64,000 bases of DNA, taken from Clostridium drakei. Its GTDB lineage: Bacteria; Bacillota; Clostridia; Clostridiales; Clostridiaceae. Position 1 is the first letter of the stretch. Every line of letters starts with the position of its first letter. The stretch spans positions 45,009-109,008 of the forward strand of contig NZ_JIBU02000039.1 in the NCBI RefSeq assembly GCF_000633595.2, in the 5' to 3' direction. Under the pieces are notes generated by a model. The model made no database searches, was not told where the DNA came from, and worked only from the letters and a program-made list of their open reading frames with translations. Shown piece by piece: positions 17,039 through 25,508 of this stretch. The position numbers and the translations under genes were made by a program.

Positions 17039-17298
17039 TATAATTTTCCTTCCTTTCTATTTCTTATATCTATATTGCTAACATATTTTTCATTAGCTTC
17101 CTCTGATAAAACTTCTATAAAACTCATCTTAAAGCCAACTTCTTGACCTATCTTTAAAGGATAGTCTGTTATAAGCATTCTCATTGGTATTTTTAAATAT
17201 CCCAGTCTTCCTTTAAGATCTACTGCAATACATCCATCATGTATTTCTACAATTATGCCTTGCATTTCAATGATTTTATCACCATATTTTAAATCCAT
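17038..17298 (-). CDS. Small conserved protein between prdA and prdB, operon B
   Basis: 86 residues, all-beta by pattern: MDLKYGDKIIEMQGIIVEIHDGCIAVDLKGRLGYLKIP then MLITDYPLKIGQEVGFKMSFIEVL, like an SH3 or S1-type small barrel, with a charged tail. No membrane segment and no catalytic motif. I recall a family named after C. botulinum loci CBO2463/CBO2479 that accompanies prd genes; I cannot verify it here. It starts 9 nt after the prdA stop, and its stop overlaps the prdB start by one base. Fixed placement between the two catalytic subunits suggests a role in their assembly or in PrdA processing (inference). Confidence 0.82.
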   Translation of the reverse strand: MDLKYGDKIIEMQGIIVEIHDGCIAVDLKGRLGYLKIPMRMLITDYPLKIGQEVGFKMSFIEVLSEEANEKYVSNIDIRNRKEGKL

Positions 17299-17307
17299 AT
17301 TAAGCGC

Positions 17308-19410
17308 CTACTTTGTTGAATATTTTTCAAGTCTCTTTTGGCTTACTGGAACAGCAGTTTCATTTTCAACTCTTGTTATTGAACTTCCTGTAGTCTTTTC
17401 AACTAATTCTAAATTGTTTTCTTTAACATTTGCATTCCATTTTCTTTCTGAAGCTTTAACTTCTTCTCCGCCCATAGCTGATTTAAGCATTGATATTCCT
17501 CTTATAGCATCTTCTTGGCATAATGTATTACAGCTTAAAACTTCATTTTCAATTCCAGCTTCTGACTTGTTATTATCAACCATGTACTTCATATACTTGT
17601 TACCAACAACTAAAGCTCCTTGTACTGCGCAGAATGAGAATCCTACACATGGAATATTTCTCATACCAATTTGTTCAATATGGCTTGCAAAGTCAATGTG
17701 ATTGTTTCCAAATCCTTCTGTTGTAACAAAAGCTCCATCAACATCTAAAGCTTCTACTATCATTCCCATTCTTTCTGATACATAGAATTTTTCATTATTG
17801 ATTTGTGGACTTCCTACAAATAATACTCCGCAAAGATCTAATTCTGGATCATTTAAAGCTTCATGAACAAGTGGTTCTCTCCAATAATGTCTTGAACATT
17901 CCTTTGATGCAGGTCCTATACAAGTTAATGCATGAATTCCTCCATCAGCAACTTCAAGTGGTGATAACATTACAGGAACATTTCCTAAATCAACATTTGG
18001 TTTTGCTCCAAGTACTCCTACTGGTTCAACTGGTAATATTAGGTTATCATGCATAGCACCTTGACCCATTATTTCTTTAACAATAATAACTTTTTTCTTT
18101 CCTGGTCTTCTCTTTTGCTCAAATACTTCTGTATTTGTTACTAAAGATTCGTCAATTTTCTTTAATGCATCTCTGATTTCTTGTGTTATAAAATCTGTAG
18201 CTGTGTGAGCAGCTAGAGGACCTGGTCTTTCCATGTTAGTTCCTGCAGCTATTGTTACTTGAGTTTTTATGAAGATTTCTCCCTTATCAGGTGCTCCTGG
18301 TCTTCCAAATTGGATGTTTTCTTCAAGTATACCTTCTGATGAACCAAATTCTCCTATTTGAACTCCATTTTCATCTGTTCCAGTAACCATCACTATAACA
18401 CCATCAATTACTCTAGTTACACCTGAACCTAACTTGTTATCTCCTTCTTTAGTAGCTATTGGTTGAACGTCCATTATTGTTTCACTATAAGTGTTATACT
18501 TATCTGGAGTTATTATATCAACTTTTATTTCTTTAACTAATTTGTTTATTTTTACAGCATCATCACAAACATTTTCTCTGATGTAAAGAGTTGTTCCTTC
18601 AATTTTTGTTTCTGGTCCAAACTCTACTTTATCAATTTTAAAATGTTTTCTTGTAAGAGTTCTTATAACCTTTTCTTCAAGTTTAACTTCCTGAGTTGCT
18701 ACAGTTTTTTCTTCTTTAGCAATACTTTGATTTTTTACTGCTACTGGTGCTTTTGCCACTGGAGCTGCCATTGAACCTACACCTAAAGGTACTTCAATGT
18801 CAATTCCTTTTCCTTCTGCTATTTTGATCTTTAAAACTCCACCAGCTACAGATGCTACTGGCTGTGGTGCTTCTACTACTACTTCTTCTTCAAATCCTTC
18901 TAGCATACTAGCTGTTACAGCAGTTAATGCTGGTGCTTCTACTTTTAAAGTCTTTCCAATTACTTCTTCTCTTGATAAAACTTTTTCATCAAGTTTTAAT
19001 AATAATGAATCTTCAAGTTTTTCAAAATTAATTGGGTTTTCAAAATCTTCAGCTGATATAATGTCCCCTGCTTTTTTGTTATACTTCAAAACAGCCTTTA
19101 CATCTCCTTGAGTTAATTCAGCTGCTTTTTTCTCTTCCTTTGCTTCTGAAACCATTGTCTTAGCTCCTTCTAATAAATCAGGAGTTAATGGAGTAAGTGA
19201 ATCTATAGTTTTTAGTAATTTAGCTCCTATAGCTTCACCTATTTTAAAGCTATTTTCTGGTATAGTTAAAAGTCCTGAATCCACCATATCAGGGAATATA
19301 GCTGGATCCTCTAGATTGCTTGCTGAAATTATTGTTCCTTCTTCTGTTCTACAACATACAACAGCAACTTCATTTTTTAGCTGTTCTGCGTGTTCTGCAC
19401 TCATTGACAT
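17308..19410 (-). CDS. prdA: PrdA, pyruvoyl proprotein of D-proline reductase, operon B
   Basis: 700 residues. PrdA is cut autocatalytically before a cysteine, giving two chains; the new N-terminal cysteine becomes a pyruvoyl group that binds the D-proline nitrogen. Seen: the site HALT-CIGPASKE with Cys497, leaving a 204-residue C-chain (about 23 kDa as known). The N-terminal region (residues 1 to about 250) has MSMSAEHAEQLKNEVAVVCC, two SLTPLTPDLLEG-like segments and the VLKIKIAEGKGIDIEVPL strand before an Ala/Val/Lys linker. The core EIMGQGAMHDN and GFGNNHIDFA follow. RBS GAGGAGG. Longer than the roughly 630 residues I recall for the C. sticklandii protein. Confidence 0.95.
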   Translation of the reverse strand: MSMSAEHAEQLKNEVAVVCCRTEEGTIISASNLEDPAIFPDMVDSGLLTIPENSFKIGEAIGAKLLKTIDSLTPLTPDLLEGAKTMVSEAKEEKKAAELTQGDVKAVLKYNKKAGDIISAEDFENPINFEKLEDSLLLKLDEKVLSREEVIGKTLKVEAPALTAVTASMLEGFEEEVVVEAPQPVASVAGGVLKIKIAEGKGIDIEVPLGVGSMAAPVAKAPVAVKNQSIAKEEKTVATQEVKLEEKVIRTLTRKHFKIDKVEFGPETKIEGTTLYIRENVCDDAVKINKLVKEIKVDIITPDKYNTYSETIMDVQPIATKEGDNKLGSGVTRVIDGVIVMVTGTDENGVQIGEFGSSEGILEENIQFGRPGAPDKGEIFIKTQVTIAAGTNMERPGPLAAHTATDFITQEIRDALKKIDESLVTNTEVFEQKRRPGKKKVIIVKEIMGQGAMHDNLILPVEPVGVLGAKPNVDLGNVPVMLSPLEVADGGIHALTCIGPASKECSRHYWREPLVHEALNDPELDLCGVLFVGSPQINNEKFYVSERMGMIVEALDVDGAFVTTEGFGNNHIDFASHIEQIGMRNIPCVGFSFCAVQGALVVGNKYMKYMVDNNKSEAGIENEVLSCNTLCQEDAIRGISMLKSAMGGEEVKASERKWNANVKENNLELVEKTTGSSITRVENETAVPVSQKRLEKYSTK

Positions 19411-19430
19411 TTATCGTATCCTCCTCTTTT

Positions 19431-20780
19431 TTATTTATCAATTGAAAGTCTTCTAGTTAATTTATAATCAACTGTTCTAAACACATGATCTGTATGATGA
19501 TATACTCCTAGTCCAGTCTTTGGAGCACAACACATTACAGTGTTTGAACAATCGCTGCAATTGGAAATTAGTACTCTTTTTGCACCAAGTCTCTTTAAAT
19601 ACATAATACCAGCCACTTGTCCAGGACAAGTACCTGGAGTTTTGCATTTGTTCGCACCTTTTATTTCTTCCACATTTTTGCACTTTGTGACACCAACTAC
19701 TTCTGATTTCATTTTAGATGCTATATCTCTAAGTCTTTCTTCATTAGCACCACAGGCACAAACAAGAAGTCCTAATTTATCTTTATATTCTGGGAATGGA
19801 ATAGTAACAATAGCTCCACCTGAAATCTTAGTAACTTCAGCTTTTTCCAAATCTTGTGCTTTTCCTGTGTATGGTCCTCCTATTAGGATTTCACCATATT
19901 CTCCATCTATACCACCACATTTTTCTATGAGGCTTTTTATTGAAGTTCCAACAGGTACTTGGGAAAATACATTTGATTCTTTTCCACTGTTTAATTTACC
20001 AGCTATTGTAATATCTTTGTCTATGACAGGCTTTCTATCATCTACTGCTCTAGTTATATTAGCCAAAGTTTCTGTATTTAAAACAACACATTTTGCTTCT
20101 AATGGAAGTTGTGTTGGTTCAAGCCATTTGTCAAATATAGCATGGATAAGGGCTCTTTCTTCTCCCATAGGATAGATATCTTTAAGTTCCTTAACTTCTA
20201 TATTACTTTCACCCTTTAGTGCTGCTTTTACAGAAGATATAGCTTTTGTGTTTTTAGCTTTTATTCCCATATATGCTTTTGGAGCTCCTGTAGCTTCCAT
20301 TGCATATTTTATACCCTTAATTACAATTTCAGGGTTTTGTTCTAATAAAGTTATATTATGATTCAATACTGGTTCACACTCAACACAATTAGCAATGATA
20401 TATCCATCTGGAATTTCAGCTTTTAATTTTATGTGAGTTGGGAAGCCAGCTCCACCAGCTCCAACTATTCCTGCTTCATATACTGTATCGATTATGCTAT
20501 CAGTTTCTTTGATTTTTACATAATCTTCTGTTTGAGCATCATTTGCTTCAACGATTATTTCAGTATCTGTAACCTTAACTACTTTTCCTGAAACACTTGT
20601 GTGTATTTTCGCTCCCAATCCATTGGGTTCTGCAATACATTCGCCTCTTTTTACTTCCTTACCTTCCTTTACTACTGGAACATCAGGCGCACCAACGTGC
20701 ATTTTAAGAGGAAAATTAAATAAATTCACCATAACGTACTGTCGTCTTAAATCTACTACACTTAGTTTAGCAGAATGCAA
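19431..20780 (-). CDS. prdC: PrdC, RnfC-like electron-transfer protein, operon B
   Basis: About 449 residues. Related to RnfC/NqrF-type subunits; thought to pass electrons to proline reductase and possibly link to the Rnf complex. Seen: GIVGAGGAGFPTHIKLKA (flavin/NAD-type glycine loop), NCVECEPVLNHN, GEERALIHAIF, and cysteine sets CACGANEE, CKTPGTCPGQ and SNCSDCSNTVMCCAPK. All are Cys; I recall that some species use Sec in PrdC. AAAGGAGGG precedes an ATG too closely (20783), so the next codon TTG 20780 is preferred. That gives 16 residues more than the operon A protein; the aligned internal ATG at 20732 has no ribosome-binding site. Confidence 0.9.
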   Translation of the reverse strand: MHSAKLSVVDLRRQYVMVNLFNFPLKMHVGAPDVPVVKEGKEVKRGECIAEPNGLGAKIHTSVSGKVVKVTDTEIIVEANDAQTEDYVKIKETDSIIDTVYEAGIVGAGGAGFPTHIKLKAEIPDGYIIANCVECEPVLNHNITLLEQNPEIVIKGIKYAMEATGAPKAYMGIKAKNTKAISSVKAALKGESNIEVKELKDIYPMGEERALIHAIFDKWLEPTQLPLEAKCVVLNTETLANITRAVDDRKPVIDKDITIAGKLNSGKESNVFSQVPVGTSIKSLIEKCGGIDGEYGEILIGGPYTGKAQDLEKAEVTKISGGAIVTIPFPEYKDKLGLLVCACGANEERLRDIASKMKSEVVGVTKCKNVEEIKGANKCKTPGTCPGQVAGIMYLKRLGAKRVLISNCSDCSNTVMCCAPKTGLGVYHHTDHVFRTVDYKLTRRLSIDK

Positions 20781-20783
20781 CAT

Positions 20784-20885
20784 TCCCTCCTTTCAACATT
20801 TTATTAATTTATATAATGTTTGCTATTATATAAATTAATAGTATATATTGTACTAAATAAGTTTTTCTTATACACAATAATACTC
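20784..20885 (-). other. prdC leader region, operon B
   Basis: About 95 nt of untranslated leader between the predicted sigma-54 start (near 20875) and the prdC start. AT-rich, without a clear hairpin. The corresponding leader in operon A is only about 28 nt. Confidence 0.5.
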
Positions 20886-20903
20886 AAGCAATTTCCATGC
20901 CAA
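20886..20903 (-). promoter_or_regulatory. Sigma-54 promoter of prd operon B
   Basis: On the minus strand TTGGCATGGAAATTGCTT matches the sigma-54 consensus TGGCAC-N5-TTGCW, with GG and GC exactly 10 bp apart. It lies about 100 bp upstream of prdC. Sigma-54 control fits the neighbouring PrdR activator, known in C. difficile to activate prd genes. Confidence 0.85.
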
Positions 20904-20995
20904 TGATTTATTTTGCGCTACTTTGTTATAAAATATGCAAATACAACGATTTTTTTATATTATATTTTTTTATGTTAAAGGTTTTCTTATGGCAA

Positions 20996-21112
20996 AGTGT
21001 ATTATTTTCTGACAAATAGTGTATTGTTTTTTGACACCATTCGTTAATTTTTAGTTAAAGTCATACAATATGCGAAAATATATATAAATTCAGTGTCAAT
21101 AATTTGACACTG
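20996..21112 (-). promoter_or_regulatory. Predicted PrdR activator array upstream of operon B
   Basis: Three related sites on the plus strand: AGTGT-N9-TGACA at 20996-21014 and again at 21018-21036 (22-bp period, nearly identical), and the palindrome CAGTGTCAA-N4-TTGACACTG at 21091-21112. They lie about 95 to 225 bp upstream of the sigma-54 promoter, the usual distance for an enhancer bound by a sigma-54 activator. Binding by PrdR is inferred. Confidence 0.7.
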
Positions 21113-21125
21113 GAAATTAAAATAA

Positions 21126-21168
21126 AAATAGCCATATACAAGAGAATCTATCTTGTATATGGCTATTT
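21126..21168 (-). terminator. Rho-independent terminator of prd operon A
   Basis: An 18-bp perfect inverted repeat (arms 21126-21143 and 21151-21168) ten bases after the TSUP gene, followed on the minus strand by T-rich sequence. It separates operon A from the promoter region of operon B, so the two are independent units. Confidence 0.92.
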
Positions 21169-21177
21169 ATTAAATAA

Positions 21178-22062
21178 TTACGCTTGTGCTCCTAAATCCT
21201 TTGATTTACTAGCAGATCTAAACATAGCTATAGATGTATATATGATAACACATATTACCAGCCAAGTTAAAACATTCAAAGGAAGACTCTTAACTATATA
21301 AGCTGCTATTAGAACTCCAACTGATCCAAATAAAGTTATTGCCATAGAAGCTTTTCTATCATAAGCTCCTTCTTTAACAAATTTAGCTGATGCTACTGGC
21401 ATCAAGAATGCACAAGAACCCATCATTATAGGAAATGCTACCTTGGGACTCATTCCAAGTGCAAATACTAATGCCATACAAGGTGCATATAAACCTATTC
21501 CAAGTGTCATAAGAGCTCCTAGTATAAAGTTAGCAATTACAGCTATAATAAGTTTTATTCCTGTAAGTCCTATAGCGTCTCCACCTACAGGCATTAATTT
21601 TAATTGTGATGCTAACATTACTAGTGCAACTATAAGTAATGCTATTCCCATTCCAAGTTGAACTTTTTTTTCATCAAGTTTTGAAACTATACCAGCTCCT
21701 ATAAAAGCACCTATAGTAGCAGAAATAAGCATTGCGAATAAAGTTATAGGTTCAACTTTTATAACTGTTATAAATATTAGAGCTTCTACTGTTACTGGAA
21801 TCGTACAAGATGCATTAAGTGTTCCTGGTATTGTTCTATCAGGTGTGAGTTTAAAAAATTTTAATAATGCTGTAAGAGGAGCAAAACTTCCTATACCCAG
21901 TGTGTCAAAAAAGTTTGTTATAAATCCAACACCACCTAATGCCAAAAAGTTTGAACTTTCTAAGTTACCCTCTTTAGATGCTTTAAGATAATCTCTTAAA
22001 AATACTATTGTAAAATAACCTGTTAAGAGTATGAGTAAACTGGACACTACTTTAACTAACAT
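21178..22062 (-). CDS. TSUP (TauE/SafE-type) membrane permease, operon A
   Basis: 294 residues, clearly paralogous to the operon B permease over its whole length (FLALGGVGFITNFFDTLGIGSFAPLTALLK; LTLGIGLYAPCMALVFALGMSP). About 8 transmembrane segments in two repeats. Last gene of the operon, about 130 bp after prdF, followed by a terminator. That a TSUP permease closes both operons argues for a linked function such as uptake of proline or export of an acid product; the family itself does not settle the substrate. Confidence 0.85.
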   Translation of the reverse strand: MLVKVVSSLLILLTGYFTIVFLRDYLKASKEGNLESSNFLALGGVGFITNFFDTLGIGSFAPLTALLKFFKLTPDRTIPGTLNASCTIPVTVEALIFITVIKVEPITLFAMLISATIGAFIGAGIVSKLDEKKVQLGMGIALLIVALVMLASQLKLMPVGGDAIGLTGIKLIIAVIANFILGALMTLGIGLYAPCMALVFALGMSPKVAFPIMMGSCAFLMPVASAKFVKEGAYDRKASMAITLFGSVGVLIAAYIVKSLPLNVLTWLVICVIIYTSIAMFRSASKSKDLGAQA

Positions 22063-22189
22063 AATACCTTCCCCCTCTTTCTATTATATTTTTTAATATT
22101 ACATGTATATTGTAATATATATTATGGCCTCACTGCAATAATTTTCTTAATATTTTTTATATTTTTATTTTTGAATTTTTTGCATATTT

Positions 22190-23197
22190 TTACTTTAATA
22201 TAAAACCATGTTTAACTGGATCATCTGGATCTACTAAATACTGGCTAAACCCTGTAACATATGCACTTCCTGTTATTTCTGGGATTATACCATCAAATTC
22301 TCCTACTTTAGCTTTACTTAAAATTTTTCCTATGAATTTAGTACAAATTATACTTTCATTTACTATTTGTCCACCAACTTCTATTTCTCCTCTAGCATAT
22401 AAATCAGCTAACTTGGCACTTGTTCCAGTTCCACATGGAGATCTATCAACCTGCCCTTGACCAAATACTACTACATTTTGAACATCTGCATCTTCACTTT
22501 TTGCAGGAGCATAGAATTCGCAAAGATCAACTGTTTTAATATGCTTTAATATAGGATGTTGGATCTCTACCTGTTCATTAACTGCATGAATAATTTTCAT
22601 TCCAAGATCATTAAGTTGTTGTGCATTTTTAGGAATTAAATCAATTCCTACATCTGAAGCTTTTACCATTGCAAAGAAACTTCCTCCAAAAGAAATATCT
22701 AAAGTTAGCTTTCCAAAGTCAGGTACATTTACTTCTATATCTTTCTTATAAAGAAATGCTGCTACATTAACTATTGAGACTTCTTTTGCTTTACCATTTT
22801 CAACTTTTACTCTAGCTTTAATAATTCCAGCTGGAGCTTCTAAAACTATATCTGTATATGGCTCTGTAACTGGTACCATTCCCATCTCAACAGCGCAAGT
22901 TGCTGATCCAATAGATCCATGACCACACATATTTAAATATCCACCGCCATCCATGAATATAACCCCAATATCTGCTTCATCTACACATGGTTCAGTAAAA
23001 ATAGCACCAAACATGTCATTATGACCTCTCTGTTCAAGCATTAACATAGTTCTTAAATAATCCATGTTCTTTTCCATATATTCCATTTTCTCAGCCATAG
23101 TTTTTCCTGGAATCTTAGGCACTCCACCTGTTACAATTCTAGTTGGTTCACCCATAGTATGAGATTCTACTGTATTAATAACTTTTGTTGCTTTCAT
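22190..23197 (-). CDS. prdF: Proline racemase PrdF, operon A
   Basis: 335 residues, same length as the operon B copy. Converts L-proline to D-proline. Seen: catalytic cysteines in NMCGHGSIG and VDRSPCGTGTSA, N-terminal VESHTMGEPTRIVTGG. The two copies differ at many positions between the motifs (for example ICTKFIGKILSKAKVGEF against LETKFRGRVLEETKVGDF), so they are an old duplication rather than a recent copy. Starts 3 nt after the prdE stop with RBS GGGAGG. Confidence 0.93.
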   Translation of the reverse strand: MKATKVINTVESHTMGEPTRIVTGGVPKIPGKTMAEKMEYMEKNMDYLRTMLMLEQRGHNDMFGAIFTEPCVDEADIGVIFMDGGGYLNMCGHGSIGSATCAVEMGMVPVTEPYTDIVLEAPAGIIKARVKVENGKAKEVSIVNVAAFLYKKDIEVNVPDFGKLTLDISFGGSFFAMVKASDVGIDLIPKNAQQLNDLGMKIIHAVNEQVEIQHPILKHIKTVDLCEFYAPAKSEDADVQNVVVFGQGQVDRSPCGTGTSAKLADLYARGEIEVGGQIVNESIICTKFIGKILSKAKVGEFDGIIPEITGSAYVTGFSQYLVDPDDPVKHGFILK

Positions 23198-23200
23198 TTT

Positions 23201-23671
23201 CTATTCCTCCCTATTTTTCATTTTTAATTTTAAGAACGCTAAAGCTTTTTTAGCATCTAATTCCACAATATTGTTTTCACCCACAACTTCTGTTTCTATC
23301 CCCTCTGTGGATTTATTAAAATCAACTATAGTATCCATGTATTTGTTTGTAACTACAAACTGTGCTTGAGTTCCAACAAAGCTCATTCCTACAACTGGAA
23401 TTCCCCTTTTACCTATTTCCTCCACAGCAGTAGCAAAATCGATATTGCTGTTCCCCCATCCATCTATAGACACAATAACACCATCTGCTCTCATAGCTTC
23501 AACCCAAGCTGCTGCTCTCTGAGCAACAAATACCTTATCTTCATTTTCCTGAGGCGTTCCTGCTACTATAATTCCAAGAAGATCCACATCTCCATCATTA
23601 TCTACAATTTCTACCAATGGATCTCTAAAATGATGTAATGTAGTCTCTTTAGTAGATGGTCCAATTCCCAT
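23201..23671 (-). CDS. prdE: PrdE, C-terminal-half PrdA paralogue, operon A
   Basis: 156 residues, nearly identical to the operon B PrdE over most of its length (MGIGPSTKETTLHHFRDPL; VAGTPQENEDKVFVAQRAA; DGVIVSIDGWGNSNIDFA). It matches the PrdA C-chain without the pyruvoyl-forming cysteine. Its higher conservation between operons than that of the racemase or of the PrdA N-terminal region suggests a constrained surface, perhaps the contact with PrdD or the reductase (inference). RBS GAGGTG overlaps the prdD stop. Confidence 0.88.
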   Translation of the reverse strand: MGIGPSTKETTLHHFRDPLVEIVDNDGDVDLLGIIVAGTPQENEDKVFVAQRAAAWVEAMRADGVIVSIDGWGNSNIDFATAVEEIGKRGIPVVGMSFVGTQAQFVVTNKYMDTIVDFNKSTEGIETEVVGENNIVELDAKKALAFLKLKMKNREE

Positions 23672-23680
23672 AGTATCACC

Positions 23681-24436
23681 TCAATTCATGGCTCTTAAAG
23701 CACCATCTCTATATTCATTAGGACTTAATACCATTGGCATATTTCCCATATCTATAATAGATCTACATCCAATAAATCCTCCAGGCTCTTTACCTAAGAC
23801 ACCTGTATCATACATACAGCCTTGTCCTGCAACTTGTTTTATGATAACTACTTTTTTCTTATTAGGTTTTATCTTGTCAAAATACTCATATTTTTCATCA
23901 CAGAATCTTCCATTCATCTTTTTTAGATACTCTCTTATCTCCATGATTATCTTATCGCATACTCTGTGCGCAGCCATAGGTCCTGGCCTATTTGTACCTT
24001 GTCCATCTTTCAATGTTACATCTATATTTATTATTATATCATCCTCTGAAGGAGTTCCTCTTCTACCAAACTTAACTTGTTCTTTTAATATACCCTCTGA
24101 AGAACCAAATTCTGCAACTTGTATTCCTTTTTCATCTACTCCTGTAAGCATAACAGTTATTCCTGTTAAAACATGAGTTATTCCTTCTCCTAAATTACCT
24201 AAAACCTTAGTTGCTATAGGAGAAAAATCCATTATAGAATTCACAAAAATATCATGTTCATTACTTTGTATAATTTTTAACTTTAAACTATGCACTAACT
24301 CTTCATTGTCTATTACATCAGCTTCTATATTGTTTCTTATATATAAAACTCCATCTTTTACATATGTTTTTTCTGCAAATTCTACCTTTTGTATATGAAA
24401 AGTTTTTATAACAAGCCTTCTAATTTCTCTCTCCAA
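23681..24436 (-). CDS. prdD: PrdD, PrdA-like N-part paralogue, operon A
   Basis: 251 residues; equivalent to the PrdA region before its cleavage site, ending MGNMPMVLSPNEYRDGALRAMN. Internal motifs EFGSSEGILKEQVKFGRRGTP, RPGPMAAHRVCDKI and KKVVIIKQVAGQG parallel the corresponding PrdA stretches. Start is TTG, 7 nt after AAGGGTG. No enzymatic role has been shown for PrdD that I can recall. Lies downstream of a hairpin that may set its level relative to prdA and prdB. Confidence 0.88.
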   Translation of the reverse strand: MEREIRRLVIKTFHIQKVEFAEKTYVKDGVLYIRNNIEADVIDNEELVHSLKLKIIQSNEHDIFVNSIMDFSPIATKVLGNLGEGITHVLTGITVMLTGVDEKGIQVAEFGSSEGILKEQVKFGRRGTPSEDDIIINIDVTLKDGQGTNRPGPMAAHRVCDKIIMEIREYLKKMNGRFCDEKYEYFDKIKPNKKKVVIIKQVAGQGCMYDTGVLGKEPGGFIGCRSIIDMGNMPMVLSPNEYRDGALRAMN

Positions 24437-24470
24437 ATTAACACACCCTTATCTTAATTAACAGGTTATT

Positions 24471-24505
24471 ATAAACCAGAAACTAAAAAATAGTTTCTGG
24501 TTTAT
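24471..24505 (-). promoter_or_regulatory. Intercistronic hairpin between prdB and prdD, operon A
   Basis: Perfect 15-bp inverted repeat (ATAAACCAGAAACTA and its complement) with a 5-nt A/T loop, 9 nt after the prdB stop. No long T-run follows. Same position and similar size as the operon B hairpin but different sequence, which points to selection on the structure. Confidence 0.72.
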
Positions 24506-24514
24506 GATTACTAT

Positions 24515-25240
24515 TTAAACTTTTGCTGTATATTCATAAGGTAATGGTACTATCTTACCAGCTGATTGAAGAACTTCAAGCTGAGCTAATGTATCCTTAA
24601 CTATACCTGTCTGCATTTCAATATTATGTGGTTGACCTGCATTAGCTCCCATTGGAACTCTTGGAGCAACTGCTCTTGGAGTTCCTGTCTGTTTAACTAC
24701 TGGAGGCAATGCTGCTATAATTATAGTAGGAATTCCAGCCTCTTCGATTGCTCTCTGCACCAAAACTGCAGAGCGGTGACAAGTTCCTCATCCAGCGGTC
24801 ATTAGAACTGCATCCACACCTTCATCTTTTAAAATTTTAGCAATTTCTGGACCTGTTTCTTCTGTGAAAACTTTTACGTTTCCACCACCACCCATAAATC
24901 CGATATGAGTTGGTGCAACTCCCTTAACATAACCTTCCTCGGCTAACTCTCTTAATCTATCAATAGGAAACATACAGTTTATATCTTTATTAACATCAGA
25001 GTTATCATATCCACCATGTGATACCATTAAATCATCGGAATTAACGTCTCCTGGTATTCTTCTAAATCCTGTATCTCCTGCTAAATTAAATCTTTTATCG
25101 GTTTTAACATGAACTCCAGCTGCTGTTGCAAGTGCAATAACCATATCTTTTAATGGTTTTTCTACAGGTGCCCAAACTGGTTTTGGTGTTATAGGAACAA
25201 ATACTTCTGATTGTAAGCCTTTAACAACAGATTTACTCAT
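24515..25240 (-). CDS. prdB: PrdB, selenocysteine subunit of D-proline reductase, operon A
   Basis: 241 residues with the in-frame UGA at 24790-24788 read as Sec151, same length as the operon B copy. Seen: LMTAG-U-GTCHRSAVL, FMGGGGNVKVF, PRVPMGANAG. The selenol is the nucleophile of D-proline reductase and works with the pyruvoyl group of PrdA. The SECIS-like hairpin after the UGA is identical in both copies. Start ATG overlaps the stop of the 86-codon gene by 8 nt, with AAGGAAGG upstream, so their translation is coupled. Confidence 0.95.
24753..24790 (-). ncRNA. Selenocysteine UGA and SECIS hairpin in prdB, operon A
   Basis: UGA at 24790-24788, 14-nt spacer, then the same 7-bp stem (CUCUGCA / UGCAGAG, 24773 to 24753) and GUUUUGG loop as in operon B. 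About 50 nt around it are almost identical between the two genes while the rest has diverged, as expected for an RNA element read by SelB. Confidence 0.88.
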
Positions 25241-25493
25241 TGCTATTACCTTCCTTTCTCTTTTCTATATTACTTATATACTTCTCATTAACTTTATCAG
25301 AAAGAACTTCTACATAAGTCATGTATAATCCCACTTCTTGTCCTACTTTCATAGGATAGTCTGATATTATCATTCTATTAGGTATTTTTAAATAACCAAG
25401 TCTACCCTTGAAGTCTATTGCAACAGAACCATCAGTTACTTCTACAATGACTCCCTGCATTTCTCTTACCTGATCACCGTACTTTAAGTCCAT
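25233..25493 (-). CDS. Small conserved protein between prdA and prdB, operon A
   Basis: 86 residues, same length and pattern as its operon B paralogue: MDLKYGDQVREMQGVIVEVTDGSVAIDFKGRLGYLKIPNRMIISDYPMKVGQEV, a probable small beta barrel. Starts 15 nt after prdA and overlaps prdB by 8 nt. Occurrence in both operons at the same place makes it a real, functionally tied gene. No motif reveals the activity; a chaperone-like or maturation role for the reductase is inference. Confidence 0.82.
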   Translation of the reverse strand: MDLKYGDQVREMQGVIVEVTDGSVAIDFKGRLGYLKIPNRMIISDYPMKVGQEVGLYMTYVEVLSDKVNEKYISNIEKRKEGNSNE

Positions 25494-25508
25494 ATATCTT
25501 ACCTACTT

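Noticed and set aside
19540..20175. 211-residue plus-strand frame opposite prdC
   Set aside because: Antisense shadow of PrdC. A similar but fragmented shadow lies opposite the other prdC (28301-28804), as expected from paralogy.
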